64,000 nt of DNA from Flavobacterium sp. (GCA_021740105.1 JAIPAM010000010.1:1-64000); one strand, 5' to 3'. Numbered from the stretch's first letter, positions 34,071-43,221 are shown. The notes: a model not told the origin generated them from the sequence alone. Numbers and translations: made by a program.

Positions 34071-35797
34071 TAATCAATCTTTAAATCCTCTAAAATTCTT
34101 ATGATTTTAGTGTCTAATTGTGCGTTTACTTCCTTAAAATCATCAACTGAATCCAAAGTGGTATTGACACTTACATAAAATTTAATTTTTGGTTCTGTAC
34201 CACTCGGTCTAGCAGCAATTTTAGAACCTTCATCAGTATAATAAATCAATACATCTGATTTTGGAATGGACATGGTTTCTTTTTCTCCAGTCAATAAATT
34301 AGTAGCAATTGAAGTTTGATAATCTTCCATCATGATAATGCGCTCACCATTAATTTCCTTCAGTGGATTGGTTCGCATGTCAACCATCATTTGTTTAATT
34401 TCTTCTAAACCTTCAATTCCTTTTTTAGTAATTGAAACTAAAAATTCTTTATAAAATCCGAAATCTACGTATAAATTTAATAACTCTTGATATACCGAAC
34501 TTCCATTTGCTTTAGCGATAGCTGCAATTTCGCAGATAAGTAGGGAAGAAGCCACCGCATCTTTATCGCGAACAGCATCTCCAACCATAAAACCAAAACT
34601 TTCTTCACCACCCCCGATGAATTCTAGGTCTGGAAAATCATTAATCATTTTTGCAATCCACTTAAAGCCGGTTAATCCCACTTTGCATTCTACGTCGTAA
34701 GCTGACGCTAATTCCATCATCATTGGAGTGGATACAATTGTAGTTCCGACAAATTGATTTCCAGTGATTTTTCCAGCTTTTTGCCATTTTTCTAATAAAA
34801 ATCCCGTCATCAAAACCATCGTTTGATTTCCGTTTAAAAGTATCATTTCACCTTCATTGTTTCTTACAGCAACTCCCAATCTATCGCAGTCTGGATCCGT
34901 TCCAATGACAATATCAGCTTGAATTTTATCGGCTAATTCCAACGCCATTTTCAAAGCTTCAGGCTCTTCAGGATTTGGAGATTTTACCGTTGGGAAATCA
35001 CCATTTGGTTCAGATTGTTCGGGAACCAAATTTACATTGGTATAACCGGCTTGTGCTAAAGTTTCAGGAACCGACATAATTGAAGTTCCATGTAAAGACG
35101 TAAAAACAATGTTCAAATCACTTTTTGCAGCAGCAGGAGTATTGAAACTTGCGTTTTCAATAGATGATTTTATAAATGCTGCATCAATTTCTGAATCGAT
35201 GAATTCTATTAATTCTTCGTTTGCCTCAAACTTAATTTCGTCGTATTTCAGTTCTTCAATTACATTAATTATTTCGGCATCTTGTGGTGGAACGAGTTGG
35301 CCGCCATCTTCCCAATACACTTTGTATCCGTTGTATTCCGGCGGATTGTGGGAGGCTGTTAAAACAATTCCAGCTTGGCAACCTAAATATTTTACTGCAA
35401 AACTCAATTCTGGTGTTGGACGCAAGTCGGAGAATAAATACACTTTTATTCCATTGGCAGAGAAAACATCAGCAACCACTTTTGCTAAAGTTTGGCTGTT
35501 ATGGCGACAGTCGAATGCAATAGCCACTTTTAAATCTTTGTTTGGAAATACTTTTCGCAGGTAATTTGAAAGTCCTTGCGTGTTTTTCCCTAGGGTGTAT
35601 TTATTGATTCTGTTGGTTCCAACGCCCATAATTCCGCGCATTCCTCCGGTTCCAAATTCTAAATTTTTATAAAAACTCTCTTCTAAATTTTTAGGTGATG
35701 AGGTCATCATTTCCTTTATTTCATCGTGAGTTTCTTTATCGAAAATAGGTGTTAACCATTCGTTTACGGCAGTTTGAATTTTGGTGGGTAGTTCCAT
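34070..35797 (-). CDS. Phospho-sugar mutase (phosphoglucomutase/phosphomannomutase)
   Basis: A 575-residue alpha-D-phosphohexomutase. The phosphoserine loop is TASHNPPEYNGYKV with Ser149. The metal loop is DPDCDRLG, the sugar-binding loop is GGGEESFGF, and the phosphate-binding loop is RPSGTEPKIKFY. The length fits the PGM2/PgcA-like group that converts glucose-1-phosphate and glucose-6-phosphate, or the mannose equivalents. It sits in a minus-strand block with a GT2 glycosyltransferase and an ABC exporter, consistent with supplying sugars for envelope glycans. Confidence 0.92.
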   Translation of the reverse strand: MELPTKIQTAVNEWLTPIFDKETHDEIKEMMTSSPKNLEESFYKNLEFGTGGMRGIMGVGTNRINKYTLGKNTQGLSNYLRKVFPNKDLKVAIAFDCRHNSQTLAKVVADVFSANGIKVYLFSDLRPTPELSFAVKYLGCQAGIVLTASHNPPEYNGYKVYWEDGGQLVPPQDAEIINVIEELKYDEIKFEANEELIEFIDSEIDAAFIKSSIENASFNTPAAAKSDLNIVFTSLHGTSIMSVPETLAQAGYTNVNLVPEQSEPNGDFPTVKSPNPEEPEALKMALELADKIQADIVIGTDPDCDRLGVAVRNNEGEMILLNGNQTMVLMTGFLLEKWQKAGKITGNQFVGTTIVSTPMMMELASAYDVECKVGLTGFKWIAKMINDFPDLEFIGGGEESFGFMVGDAVRDKDAVASSLLICEIAAIAKANGSSVYQELLNLYVDFGFYKEFLVSITKKGIEGLEEIKQMMVDMRTNPLKEINGERIIMMEDYQTSIATNLLTGEKETMSIPKSDVLIYYTDEGSKIAARPSGTEPKIKFYVSVNTTLDSVDDFKEVNAQLDTKIIRILEDLKID

Positions 35798-35810
35798 TAT
35801 TTTAATGAGT

Positions 35811-36764
35811 TTAACTCAATTCTTTTGAGATTTTATATCGTTCCTCGTTGTTCTTAGTTCTTAAAATAATTTCACCTAAAAATCCGGCTAAAAATAATTG
35901 CGTTCCAATAATCATGGTGGTTAATGAAATGTAAAACCAAGGATTATTTGTTACCAATTCATAGGGCATTCCGTGATATAATTTATATAACTTAAAAACC
36001 CCAATAAATCCGGCAGCTAAAAATCCAATTAAAAACATAATTGAACCTAAAGCACCAAATAAGTGCATGGGTCTTTTACCAAAACGGGAAAGAAACCAAA
36101 TAGTAATTAGGTCTAAAAAGCCATTGATAAATCGTTCCATTCCGAATTTTGTTTCTCCGTATTTTCTCGCTTGGTGCAAAACTACTTTTTCGCCAATTTT
36201 TCCAAAACCAGCATTTTTGGCCAATACGGGAATGTATCGGTGCATTTCACCTGAAACCTCAATGTTTTTTACCACCACATTTTTGTAGGCTTTCAATCCG
36301 CAATTAAAATCATTTAGTTTTACACCAGAGGTTCTTCTTGCAGCCCAATTGAATAATTTTGAAGGTAAATTTTTAGCAAATACCGAGTCGTATCTTTTCT
36401 TTTTCCAACCAGATACCAAATCAAATTGTTGATTGGTAATTAGATCGATTAAACCTGGAATTTCTTCGGGACTGTCTTGCAGATCGGCATCCATTGTAAT
36501 TACGATATCACCTTGCGCTTTTGCAAAACCAGCATGAAGCGCCTGAGATTTTCCGTAATTTCTTAAAAAACGAATCCCTTTACTATTCGAATTTTCAGAT
36601 GACAATTGCTCAATAATATCCCATGATTTATCGGTGCTGCCATCGTCTATGAAAATAACTTCGTAAGAATAATTATTAGATTTCATAACAGAGATAATCC
36701 AATTATGGAGTTCTAGTAATGATTCTTCTTCGTTGAGAAGTGGAATAATAATGGATAAGTTCAT
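35811..36764 (-). CDS. Membrane-bound GT2 glycosyltransferase
   Basis: A 317-residue protein. The GT-A domain starts SIIIPLLNEEESLLELHNWI, with FIDDGSTDKSWDII and the metal-binding MDADLQDSPEEIP. Two C-terminal transmembrane helices (LFGALGSIMFLIGFLAAGFIG and FYISLTTMIIGTQLFLAGFLG) match the DPM1/GtrB/ArnC-like group that loads sugars onto polyprenyl phosphate. The sugar is unknown. It is followed by the phosphohexomutase gene 13 bases downstream and preceded by DUF4199 with a 4-base gap, so this is one operon. Confidence 0.9.
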   Translation of the reverse strand: MNLSIIIPLLNEEESLLELHNWIISVMKSNNYSYEVIFIDDGSTDKSWDIIEQLSSENSNSKGIRFLRNYGKSQALHAGFAKAQGDIVITMDADLQDSPEEIPGLIDLITNQQFDLVSGWKKKRYDSVFAKNLPSKLFNWAARRTSGVKLNDFNCGLKAYKNVVVKNIEVSGEMHRYIPVLAKNAGFGKIGEKVVLHQARKYGETKFGMERFINGFLDLITIWFLSRFGKRPMHLFGALGSIMFLIGFLAAGFIGVFKLYKLYHGMPYELVTNNPWFYISLTTMIIGTQLFLAGFLGEIILRTKNNEERYKISKELS

Positions 36765-36768
36765 TTAA

Positions 36769-37311
36769 TTAAGCGCTATGAGGGTTTTCATTCTTTACAA
36801 ATGCTCCAATTATTAATGAAAAAATTAAACCCATAAAAGAGAACATTGCTACGGTTGCAGGAATTACAATAGCAGGATTCATGAATTTTTTCGTCATTGA
36901 AATTGCCATTTCTGCTTGTTCAGAAGTCATATTTGGATTTTGTTGTAACATTACTTGTCTCGTCTTTTTCATAATTTCTTCTACAAATTCAGGAAAAATC
37001 ATGTTGAATACAGCGCTAAAAACACCGTATATTAATCCAGCTATCAAACAAATAGTAACACCAATTTTTAAACATTCACCAAAAGATATAAAACCATTAT
37101 TTAGGTTTTTCTTGTAATTTAGGCAGCCAATTGAAATTATACTTACAGGAAACACAAGGTAATTAAGCGTATTAATAATAATTCCTGTTGTAGGATTTGT
37201 AATAGGATCTACATCCATAACGTAAACAATTACAAATTCTAAAATCATTAAAACTCCGAATAAAGCACCGTATTGTAATGCTGATTTTGAAGGTGAAACT
37301 TTCTTTTCCAT
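36769..37311 (-). CDS. DUF4199 membrane protein
   Basis: A 180-residue integral membrane protein with about four hydrophobic helices (YGALFGVLMILEFVIVYVMD, NYLVFPVSIISIGCLNY, ICLIAGLIYGVFSAVFNMIF, VIPATVAMFSFMGLIFSLIIGAFV). The pattern of an early GLNYKK-like loop and a region of Met/Gln-rich helix (EMAISMTKKFMNPAI) fits DUF4199, a Bacteroidota family of unknown role. It is the first gene of the DUF4199-GT2-mutase-ABC block and diverges from rpmE2. Confidence 0.85.
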   Translation of the reverse strand: MEKKVSPSKSALQYGALFGVLMILEFVIVYVMDVDPITNPTTGIIINTLNYLVFPVSIISIGCLNYKKNLNNGFISFGECLKIGVTICLIAGLIYGVFSAVFNMIFPEFVEEIMKKTRQVMLQQNPNMTSEQAEMAISMTKKFMNPAIVIPATVAMFSFMGLIFSLIIGAFVKNENPHSA

Positions 37312-37412
37312 AATACTATTGTTTTAAATTAATTTACAAATATAACAATTCCCAATTTACCGATGTTACAATTTTCAATTTCCTTATAAATAAAAAAAAA
37401 GAAGTATTAGGT

Positions 37413-37441
37413 TTGATTATTGAAAAATAAGTGTAAATTTG
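37413..37441 (+). promoter_or_regulatory. Promoter of L31 gene
   Basis: TTG, 18 bases, TAAATTTG, matching the flavobacterial consensus. It predicts a leader of roughly 105 bases that contains a long hairpin. Confidence 0.7.
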
Positions 37442-37473
37442 CAGACTCAAAATAATAAAGTTACAACAAAAAG

Positions 37474-37528
37474 TTATAATGAGTTGATACCTTTTCCGTC
37501 AAATGAAAAGCTTCACAACAAATTATAA
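37474..37528 (+). promoter_or_regulatory. Structured 5' leader of L31 gene, candidate ribosomal-protein leader
   Basis: The leader can form three stacked helices: TTATAAT (37474) with ATTATAA (37522), GTTG (37483) with CAAC (37516), and CTTTTC (37491) with GAAAAG (37505), closing an 8-base loop. A 2x2 GA/AA internal loop separates the first two helices, and a 4x5 loop separates the next. Seventeen base pairs in a short leader of a ribosomal-protein gene suggest autogenous control by L31. No terminator lies before the ATG, so control would act on translation. Not checked against known leaders. Confidence 0.5.
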
Positions 37529-37554
37529 TTGAAACAAATAAAAAAAGATTTAAG

Positions 37555-37806
37555 ATGAAAAAAGGTGTACACCCAGAAAATTACAGATTAGTTGCTTTTA
37601 AAGACATGTCAAACGAAGACGTTTTTATCACTAAATCTACTGCTGAAACAAAAGAAACAATCGTTTACGAAGGTGTTGAATATCCAGTTGTTAAAATGGA
37701 GATTTCTAGAACTTCTCATCCTTTTTACACAGGTAAATCTAAACTTATTGATACTGCAGGACGTATTGATAAATTCAAAACTAAATACGCTAGGCACGGT
37801 AAATAA
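37555..37806 (+). CDS. rpmE2: 50S ribosomal protein L31, type B
   Basis: An 83-residue ribosomal protein starting [20 protein letters not shown] and ending [11 protein letters not shown]. It lacks the CxxC zinc pairs of type A L31, so it is the zinc-independent form, with [21 protein letters not shown] as the conserved block. It sits at the intersubunit bridge of the large subunit. It has its own promoter with a structured leader and its own terminator. In many bacteria type B L31 replaces the zinc form under zinc shortage; here it may simply be the only copy, which the window cannot show. Confidence 0.97.
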   Translation: MKKGVHPENYRLVAFKDMSNEDVFITKSTAETKETIVYEGVEYPVVKMEISRTSHPFYTGKSKLIDTAGRIDKFKTKYARHGK

Positions 37807-37830
37807 TTGTTATCGCTGTTCAAATTATAT

Positions 37831-37858
37831 AAAACCTCGCTATTTGCGGGGTTTTTTA
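37831..37858 (+). terminator. Terminator of L31 gene
   Basis: AAAACCTCGC, a 5-base loop and GCGGGGTTTT, with one G-T pair, followed by more T, 24 bases after the stop. Confidence 0.85.
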
Positions 37859-37937
37859 TATTTAAATCTTTTCCATTTTCTTGTTTATCTTTGTAACTTT
37901 GATTTTTATAGTTTTTAAATGGTTTTTTTCTTTATCG

Positions 37938-37969
37938 AATCAACAAATAACCAAATCAACAAATAACCA
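37938..37969 (+). repeat. Two tandem 16-bp units
   Basis: AATCAACAAATAACCA is repeated twice head to tail, ending five bases before the GlmU-like gene's ATG. Confidence 0.7.
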
Positions 37970-37974
37970 ATTCT

Positions 37975-39150
37975 ATGAATTATATTCTTTTTGACGGACC
38001 TGCTAGAACGGCACTATTGCCCTTTACTTATACTCGCCCAGTTGCCGATATTAGAATCGGAATTTTAACAATTCGGGAAAAATGGGAAAAACATTTGGGT
38101 TCAACCACAACTACATTAACCGAAGAATATTTATCTGATAAATATCCAATGGTGGAATTGGAAGAGAATGTGATGATTAATGCTTCCTATTTGCCAAATG
38201 AAAATTTAGTAGAGATTATATCCAATTTAAAATCCAATCAAGCGGTTTTTAAAGGAAATGCGGTAATTGCTTTTTTTACTAATGATTCTCAGGAAGAAGT
38301 CGATTTTGATCAGTATGAAATTATTGAGTTTACCGATGATTGTCTTACAGTGGAGCATACTTGGGATATTTTTGCCAAAAATGATGCAGCAATTCGGGAG
38401 GATTTTGCACTTTTAACCGAGGACAGAACTTCTCAGCGCATTTCTAAAACGGTAAATGTAATTTCACCAGAAAACATTTTTGTTGAAGAAGGTGCAAAAA
38501 TGGAATTTGTGACTCTAAATGCTTCTACGGGACCAATTTATATTGGTAAAAATGCCGAGATAATGGAAGGTTCTGTAATTCGTGGTCCATTTGCATTGTG
38601 CGACGAAGCGCAAGTTAAATTAGCTACCAAAGTGTATGGTGCAACTACTGTTGGTCCGCATTGCAGAATAGGTGGTGAAATCAATAATTCGGTTTTATTT
38701 GGATATTCAAACAAAGGGCATGATGGGTTTTTAGGAAATTCAGTTTTGGGAGAATGGTGTAATATTGGAGCCGATTCTAATAATTCCAATATGAAAAATA
38801 ATTATGAAGAGGTTAAATTGTGGAGTTTTGAAACCGAGAGTTTCGCTAAAACAGGATTGCAATTTTGCGGATTGATGATGGGAGATCACAGTAAATGTGG
38901 AATAAATACGATGTTTAATACAGGAACGGTTGTGGGCGTTAGCGCCAATATTTTTGGTAGTGGTTTTCCTAGAAATTTTGTTCCTAGTTTTTCTTGGGGC
39001 GGCGCATCAGGATTTGTAACTTATCAAACCCACAAAGCCTTTGAGGTTGCAAAAAAAGCGATGATCAGAAGACAAGTTGAATTTACCGATCAAGATAAAG
39101 CTATTTTAGAACACGTTTTTGAACTATCGAAAAAGTGGAGAAATGAATAG
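37975..39150 (+). CDS. GlmU-like nucleotidyltransferase/acyltransferase family protein
   Basis: A 391-residue protein of the Bacteroidota GlmU-like family. The N-terminal part starts MNYILFDGPARTALLPFTYTRP, a degenerate nucleotidyltransferase-like domain. From ~170 on there is a left-handed beta-helix with hexapeptide turns (IYIGKNAEIMEGSVIRGP, TTVGPHCRIGGEINNSV). It differs from true GlmU in length and in lacking the full pyrophosphorylase signature, so a role in sugar-nucleotide metabolism is likely but unproven. It is followed 18 bases later by mtaB, probably in the same unit. Confidence 0.85.
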   Translation: MNYILFDGPARTALLPFTYTRPVADIRIGILTIREKWEKHLGSTTTTLTEEYLSDKYPMVELEENVMINASYLPNENLVEIISNLKSNQAVFKGNAVIAFFTNDSQEEVDFDQYEIIEFTDDCLTVEHTWDIFAKNDAAIREDFALLTEDRTSQRISKTVNVISPENIFVEEGAKMEFVTLNASTGPIYIGKNAEIMEGSVIRGPFALCDEAQVKLATKVYGATTVGPHCRIGGEINNSVLFGYSNKGHDGFLGNSVLGEWCNIGADSNNSNMKNNYEEVKLWSFETESFAKTGLQFCGLMMGDHSKCGINTMFNTGTVVGVSANIFGSGFPRNFVPSFSWGGASGFVTYQTHKAFEVAKKAMIRRQVEFTDQDKAILEHVFELSKKWRNE

Positions 39151-39168
39151 TTATATTTAAATATACTT

Positions 39169-40503
39169 ATGACAGATAGAAAAAAAGTTGCTTTTTACAC
39201 CTTGGGTTGCAAACTCAATTTTTCGGAAACTTCTACAATTGCTAGAAATTTCACGGAGGAGGGTTTTGACCGTGTCGATTTTGAAGAAGTTGCGGATATT
39301 TATGTGATAAATACGTGTTCGGTGACGGAAAATGCCGACAAGCAATTCAAGCAGGTGGTACGAAAAGCGATGAAATTGAATGACAAAGCTTTTGTTGCGG
39401 CGGTGGGTTGTTATGCACAATTGAAGCCCGAAGAATTGGCAAATGTAGATGGTGTGGATTTGGTTTTAGGGGCTACAGAAAAGTTTAAAATCACCGATTA
39501 CATTAATGATTTGTCCAAAAATGACATGGGCGAGGTTCATTCTTGTGAGATTTCTGAAGCCGATTTTTACGTTGGAAGTTACTCGATTGGAGATAGAACT
39601 CGGGCGTTTTTAAAGGTGCAAGACGGTTGTGATTATAAATGTACGTATTGTACAATTCCTTTAGCACGCGGTATTTCTAGAAGTGATGCCTTGGAAAATG
39701 TGTTAAAAAATGCTAAGGAAATATCGGAGCAAAACATCAAGGAAATTGTTTTGACTGGGGTTAATATTGGTGATTATGGAAAAGGAGAGTTCGGGAATAA
39801 AAAACACGAGCATACCTTTTTGGAATTGGTTCAAGAATTGGATAAAGTAGATGGAATTGAGCGATTGCGAATTTCGTCGATTGAACCTAATTTATTGAAA
39901 AATGAAACAATTGAATTTGTTTCTAAGAGTCGCACTTTTGTTCCGCATTTTCATATTCCATTGCAATCGGGGAGTAATGAAATTTTGAAATTAATGAAGC
40001 GTCGATACTTGAGAGAAGTTTATACCGAGCGCGTAAATAAAATTCGAGAAGTGATGCCTCACGCTTGTATTGGTGTGGATGTTATTGTTGGATTCCCTGG
40101 TGAAACCGACGAACATTTTTTGGAAACTTATCATTTTTTAAATGATTTAGACATTTCCTATTTGCACGTATTTACCTATTCAGAGCGTGACAATACCGAA
40201 GCGGCAACTATGCCAGGTGTTGTTCCTGCAACTGTTCGTGCGAAAAGAAGTAAGATGTTACGTGGATTATCAGTTAAAAAACGCCGAGCTTTTTATGAAA
40301 GCCAACTAGGATCGGATCGAATTGTATTGTTTGAAAGTGAAAATAAAGAAGGATACATTCACGGATTTACAGAAAACTATGTAAAGGTAAAAACGCCTTG
40401 GAATCCGGAATTAGTGAATACATTACATCCTATAAATCTAACCAAAATAGATGAAGATGGTAGCGTTAGAATGGAGTTTATGAACGCTTCAATTACAACT
40501 TAA
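39169..40503 (+). CDS. mtaB: tRNA t6A37 methylthiotransferase MtaB
   Basis: A 444-residue radical-SAM enzyme that makes ms2t6A at position 37 of tRNAs reading ANN codons. The N-terminal MTTase domain has three cluster Cys: C14 (LGCKLNFSE), C50 (NTCSVT) and C81 (GCYAQ). The radical-SAM motif is C154-x3-C158-x2-C161 (CDYKCTYC). A TRAM-like region ends the protein (GYIHGFTENYVKVK). The LGCKLN start and overall size fit MtaB rather than MiaB. The stop overlaps the convergent small GNAT gene by 11 bases. Confidence 0.93.
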   Translation: MTDRKKVAFYTLGCKLNFSETSTIARNFTEEGFDRVDFEEVADIYVINTCSVTENADKQFKQVVRKAMKLNDKAFVAAVGCYAQLKPEELANVDGVDLVLGATEKFKITDYINDLSKNDMGEVHSCEISEADFYVGSYSIGDRTRAFLKVQDGCDYKCTYCTIPLARGISRSDALENVLKNAKEISEQNIKEIVLTGVNIGDYGKGEFGNKKHEHTFLELVQELDKVDGIERLRISSIEPNLLKNETIEFVSKSRTFVPHFHIPLQSGSNEILKLMKRRYLREVYTERVNKIREVMPHACIGVDVIVGFPGETDEHFLETYHFLNDLDISYLHVFTYSERDNTEAATMPGVVPATVRAKRSKMLRGLSVKKRRAFYESQLGSDRIVLFESENKEGYIHGFTENYVKVKTPWNPELVNTLHPINLTKIDEDGSVRMEFMNASITT

Positions 40504-40777
40504 TTCCCGGAGGTAACAAGTCTTTATAAATAGAATTTTTTCTAAAAAATGTTGCTATTTTTGGTAATATTGGAACTACTTTAAGTTTTCTTTCGTAAGC
40601 AATTTCCATAATATTTTTTAGGAAATCATTTATAAACTCATCATTATCAAAATGTTCGGGAGTGTGAATTTTAGTTAGAAATATCTTTTTCTCTTGGAAA
40701 GAATATTCTAAGGAAATCAATTTACCGTCTAAAATAGTTTCAAATTGTCTTGAAAACGTATTGTCTTTAATTTCCAT
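40493..40777 (-). CDS. Small YjdJ-type GNAT acetyltransferase
   Basis: A 94-residue protein matching the short Acetyltransf_CG (YjdJ/Gtlf3b) group: DGKLISLEYSFQEKKIFLTKIHTP at the N-terminus, then a helix and KLKVVPILPKIATFFRKN, the segment around the acetyl-CoA site. It lacks the full-length GNAT domain, as usual for this group. The substrate is unknown. It is 21 bases downstream of the pirin gene on the same strand, and its 3' end overlaps mtaB. Confidence 0.75.
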   Translation of the reverse strand: MEIKDNTFSRQFETILDGKLISLEYSFQEKKIFLTKIHTPEHFDNDEFINDFLKNIMEIAYERKLKVVPILPKIATFFRKNSIYKDLLPPGIKL

Positions 40778-40798
40778 ATTTTGTTTAAGCCCATTTAA

Positions 40799-41512
40799 TT
40801 ATTTGGTCGGGATTTCGATAATTAGAATCGTTGCCTTTTCTAAAATTTCAATATCAATTTCATTTAAATTTGAAATTCCAATAGCATCTTTTGAAGATAA
40901 TATTTGATTGTCTATCAGTATTTTACCTTCAATGAGAAACAAATATACGCTATTATCAGTAAAGTTATTTCTATAAGAAGTTTTGCCCATTTCAAATATC
41001 CCCATATTAAAAAATGTTTTTTGGTGAACCCAAAGTGCATTTCCATCATTGGAGTCTTTTGGAGATACGATGTTTACAAAAGAATTGGTGTTTTTTTCTA
41101 AATCAAATGCTTTTTGGTCGTATCTGGGAGCAACATTTTCAGTATCTGGGAAAATCCAAATTTGTAATAATTTCAAATATTCAGTGGTACTTGCGTTAAC
41201 TTCTGAATGTTGTACTCCTGTTCCAGCGCTCATTACCTGCACTTCGCCATAAGTAATTGTACCTTCATTTCCCATGCTGTCAATGTGCTTTAAAGCGCCT
41301 TCCAACGGAATAGTAATAATTTCCATATTTTCGTGAGGATGCATTCCAAAACCCATTGCCGGTGCAATGATATCATCGTTTAAAACTCGGAGCATTCCAA
41401 ATTGAATTCTTTGAGGGTTATAATAATTAGCAAAAGAAAAAGAATAATTGGCATTTAACCAACCAAAATTAGCAGTTCCACGTTCAGAAGCTTTAAATAA
41501 TTGAGTGCTCAT
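40799..41512 (-). CDS. Pirin family protein
   Basis: A 237-residue bicupin. The metal ligands of pirins are visible: H58 and H60 (FGMHPHENMEII), H102 and E104 (GVQHSEVNAS). FGWLNANYSFSFANYYNP is the typical beginning. Pirins bind Fe(II), and some have quercetinase activity; the role here is unknown. The start lies opposite the upstream region of the alpha/beta hydrolase gene, so the two genes diverge, and the small GNAT gene follows. Confidence 0.92.
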   Translation of the reverse strand: MSTQLFKASERGTANFGWLNANYSFSFANYYNPQRIQFGMLRVLNDDIIAPAMGFGMHPHENMEIITIPLEGALKHIDSMGNEGTITYGEVQVMSAGTGVQHSEVNASTTEYLKLLQIWIFPDTENVAPRYDQKAFDLEKNTNSFVNIVSPKDSNDGNALWVHQKTFFNMGIFEMGKTSYRNNFTDNSVYLFLIEGKILIDNQILSSKDAIGISNLNEIDIEILEKATILIIEIPTK

Positions 41513-41629
41513 AACTTTGTAAAATTTATTATTGGCAAAAGAATCTTTATTAAATTAAAAGATATAATTTTATGCAAATTTCGTGATAATTTTCTTTTAA
41601 TTCTTTATTATATCATTAAAACATTCTCA

Positions 41630-42286
41630 ATGGAAAAAATCTCGGTTTATTTTATGCCAGGTTTAGCTGCAAATGCTTCAATATTTGAAAGAATAGCTCT
41701 TCCTAAGGATCAGTTTGATACTTATTTTATGGAATGGGAAATTCCTTTTGAAAAAGAAAGTTTGAAGGAATATGCACAACGAATTTCCAAGAAAATAAAA
41801 CATAAAAATCCCGTTTTGGTTGGCGTTTCTTTTGGAGGAATTTTAGTTCAAGAAATGGCTCCATTTTTAAATCCTAAAAAAATTATTATCATTTCCAGCG
41901 TAAAGAGTAATCAGGAATTCCCGACAACTTTTAAATTGGCTAAATCAACTAAGGCCTATAAATTAATTCCAACAAGTTTAATCGCCCAGATTGATAATTT
42001 AGCTAAATTCACCTTTGGTGATAAGGTTAAACAGCGTTTAAAATTGTATCAGAAGTTTCTTTCTGTGCGTGATATAACTTATCTTAATTGGTCTATAGAG
42101 AAGATAATTTTATGGGATAGATTAAAAGCGGATAAAAATGTAATTCATGTTCATGGTGATGCAGATGAGGTTTTTCCGATAAAAAATATAAATAATTGTA
42201 TCGTTGTAAAAGGGGGTACTCATATTATGATACTAAGTAAATATAAATGGATCAATGTTAATTTACCTAAAATTATCATTGGCTAA
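41630..42286 (+). CDS. Alpha/beta hydrolase
   Basis: The track start overlaps the pirin gene; ATG at 41630 (MEKISVYFMPGLAANAS) is preferred, giving 218 residues. The oxyanion region is MPGLAANASIF and the nucleophile elbow GVSFGG has Ser67. HVHGDADEVFP supplies the acid and GGTHIMI the catalytic His. No signal peptide is seen, so it is cytosolic. The substrate is unknown. It is followed 37 bases later by a lytic transglycosylase gene. Confidence 0.8.
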   Translation: MEKISVYFMPGLAANASIFERIALPKDQFDTYFMEWEIPFEKESLKEYAQRISKKIKHKNPVLVGVSFGGILVQEMAPFLNPKKIIIISSVKSNQEFPTTFKLAKSTKAYKLIPTSLIAQIDNLAKFTFGDKVKQRLKLYQKFLSVRDITYLNWSIEKIILWDRLKADKNVIHVHGDADEVFPIKNINNCIVVKGGTHIMILSKYKWINVNLPKIIIG

Positions 42287-42323
42287 TGCATGTTAAATTG
42301 GTTTAAACTAAAAATTAAATAAT

Positions 42324-43214
42324 ATGAAAATGAATTGGTTAAATAAAGGAGTAGCACTAATCGCCATAGTTTCACTAAGTGGCCTATTTATTTTTGCTTT
42401 ATCAAATGAAGATAAAAACAAAATTACCCATGAAGGTACTTCTTATTATTTTCCTACCGAGGTTGATTTTGCAAATGAAAGGATGCCTATGGAAATACCC
42501 GATGTTAGAGAGCGTTTTGACAGAGAATTGTTGGTAAATGCCAACCTACATGCATCGACAATATTGATAATAAAAAGAGCAAATAGAGCATTTAAAATCA
42601 TTGAACCGATATTAGAAAAAAATGGTGTCCCCAATGATTTTAAATATTTAGCAGTAATTGAAAGCTCACTCATTAATGCGGTTTCTCCATCTGGAGCCAA
42701 AGGGGTTTGGCAATTTATGCCTGCTACAGCCAAGGAAATAGGGATGGAGGTTAATGAATGTGTGGATGAAAGATATCATCTAGAAAAATCAACTGAAGCT
42801 GCTTGTAAATTTTTATTGGCTGCGAAGGAGAAATTTGGTTCTTGGACTCTAGCAGCCGCTTCTTACAACGGTGGAATTACAGGAGTGAATAAGCAAATTG
42901 ACCTTCAAAAAGTTTCCAATTATTATGATTTGTTATTGAATGAAGAAACTTCAAGATATGTATTTCGAATTTTAGCTTTAAAAGAAATTATGAAGGCGCC
43001 AGAGAAATTTGGATTTGAAATTCCTAAACAGGATTTATATGAATTATATCCAACTCGTAAAATAGAAATTGACAGTTCTGTGACTAGCCTAGCTGATTTC
43101 GCAATCCGTCAAGGCGTAAATTATAAAATTTTGAAATTGTATAATCCTTGGTTAAGAGATACCAAATTGGATAATAAAACTAGAAAAAAATACTTGATAG
43201 AAATACCCAAGTAG
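42324..43214 (+). CDS. Lytic transglycosylase (SLT/MltD-like)
   Basis: A 296-residue exported protein with an N-terminal hydrophobic segment (GVALIAIVSLSGLFIFAL) acting as signal or anchor. The SLT domain spans ~95-220: catalytic Glu113 in YLAVIESSLINAVSPSGAKGVWQFMP, then AAKEKFGSWTLAAASYNGG. The C-terminal ~50 residues (SLADFAIRQGVNYKILKLYNPWL) resemble a LysM-type module. It would cut glycan strands of peptidoglycan with 1,6-anhydro product formation. It is convergent with Maf. Confidence 0.9.
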   Translation: MKMNWLNKGVALIAIVSLSGLFIFALSNEDKNKITHEGTSYYFPTEVDFANERMPMEIPDVRERFDRELLVNANLHASTILIIKRANRAFKIIEPILEKNGVPNDFKYLAVIESSLINAVSPSGAKGVWQFMPATAKEIGMEVNECVDERYHLEKSTEAACKFLLAAKEKFGSWTLAAASYNGGITGVNKQIDLQKVSNYYDLLLNEETSRYVFRILALKEIMKAPEKFGFEIPKQDLYELYPTRKIEIDSSVTSLADFAIRQGVNYKILKLYNPWLRDTKLDNKTRKKYLIEIPK

Positions 43215-43221
43215 TTTATTA

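Noticed and set aside
37592-37918. 108-aa plus-strand ORF overlapping L31
   Set aside because: It is a frame-shifted shadow of rpmE2 that runs through the terminator.
41501-41629. N-terminal extension of the alpha/beta hydrolase overlapping the pirin gene
   Set aside because: The extension is Lys/Ile/Phe-rich non-coding-like text; ATG 41630 starts right at the conserved domain.
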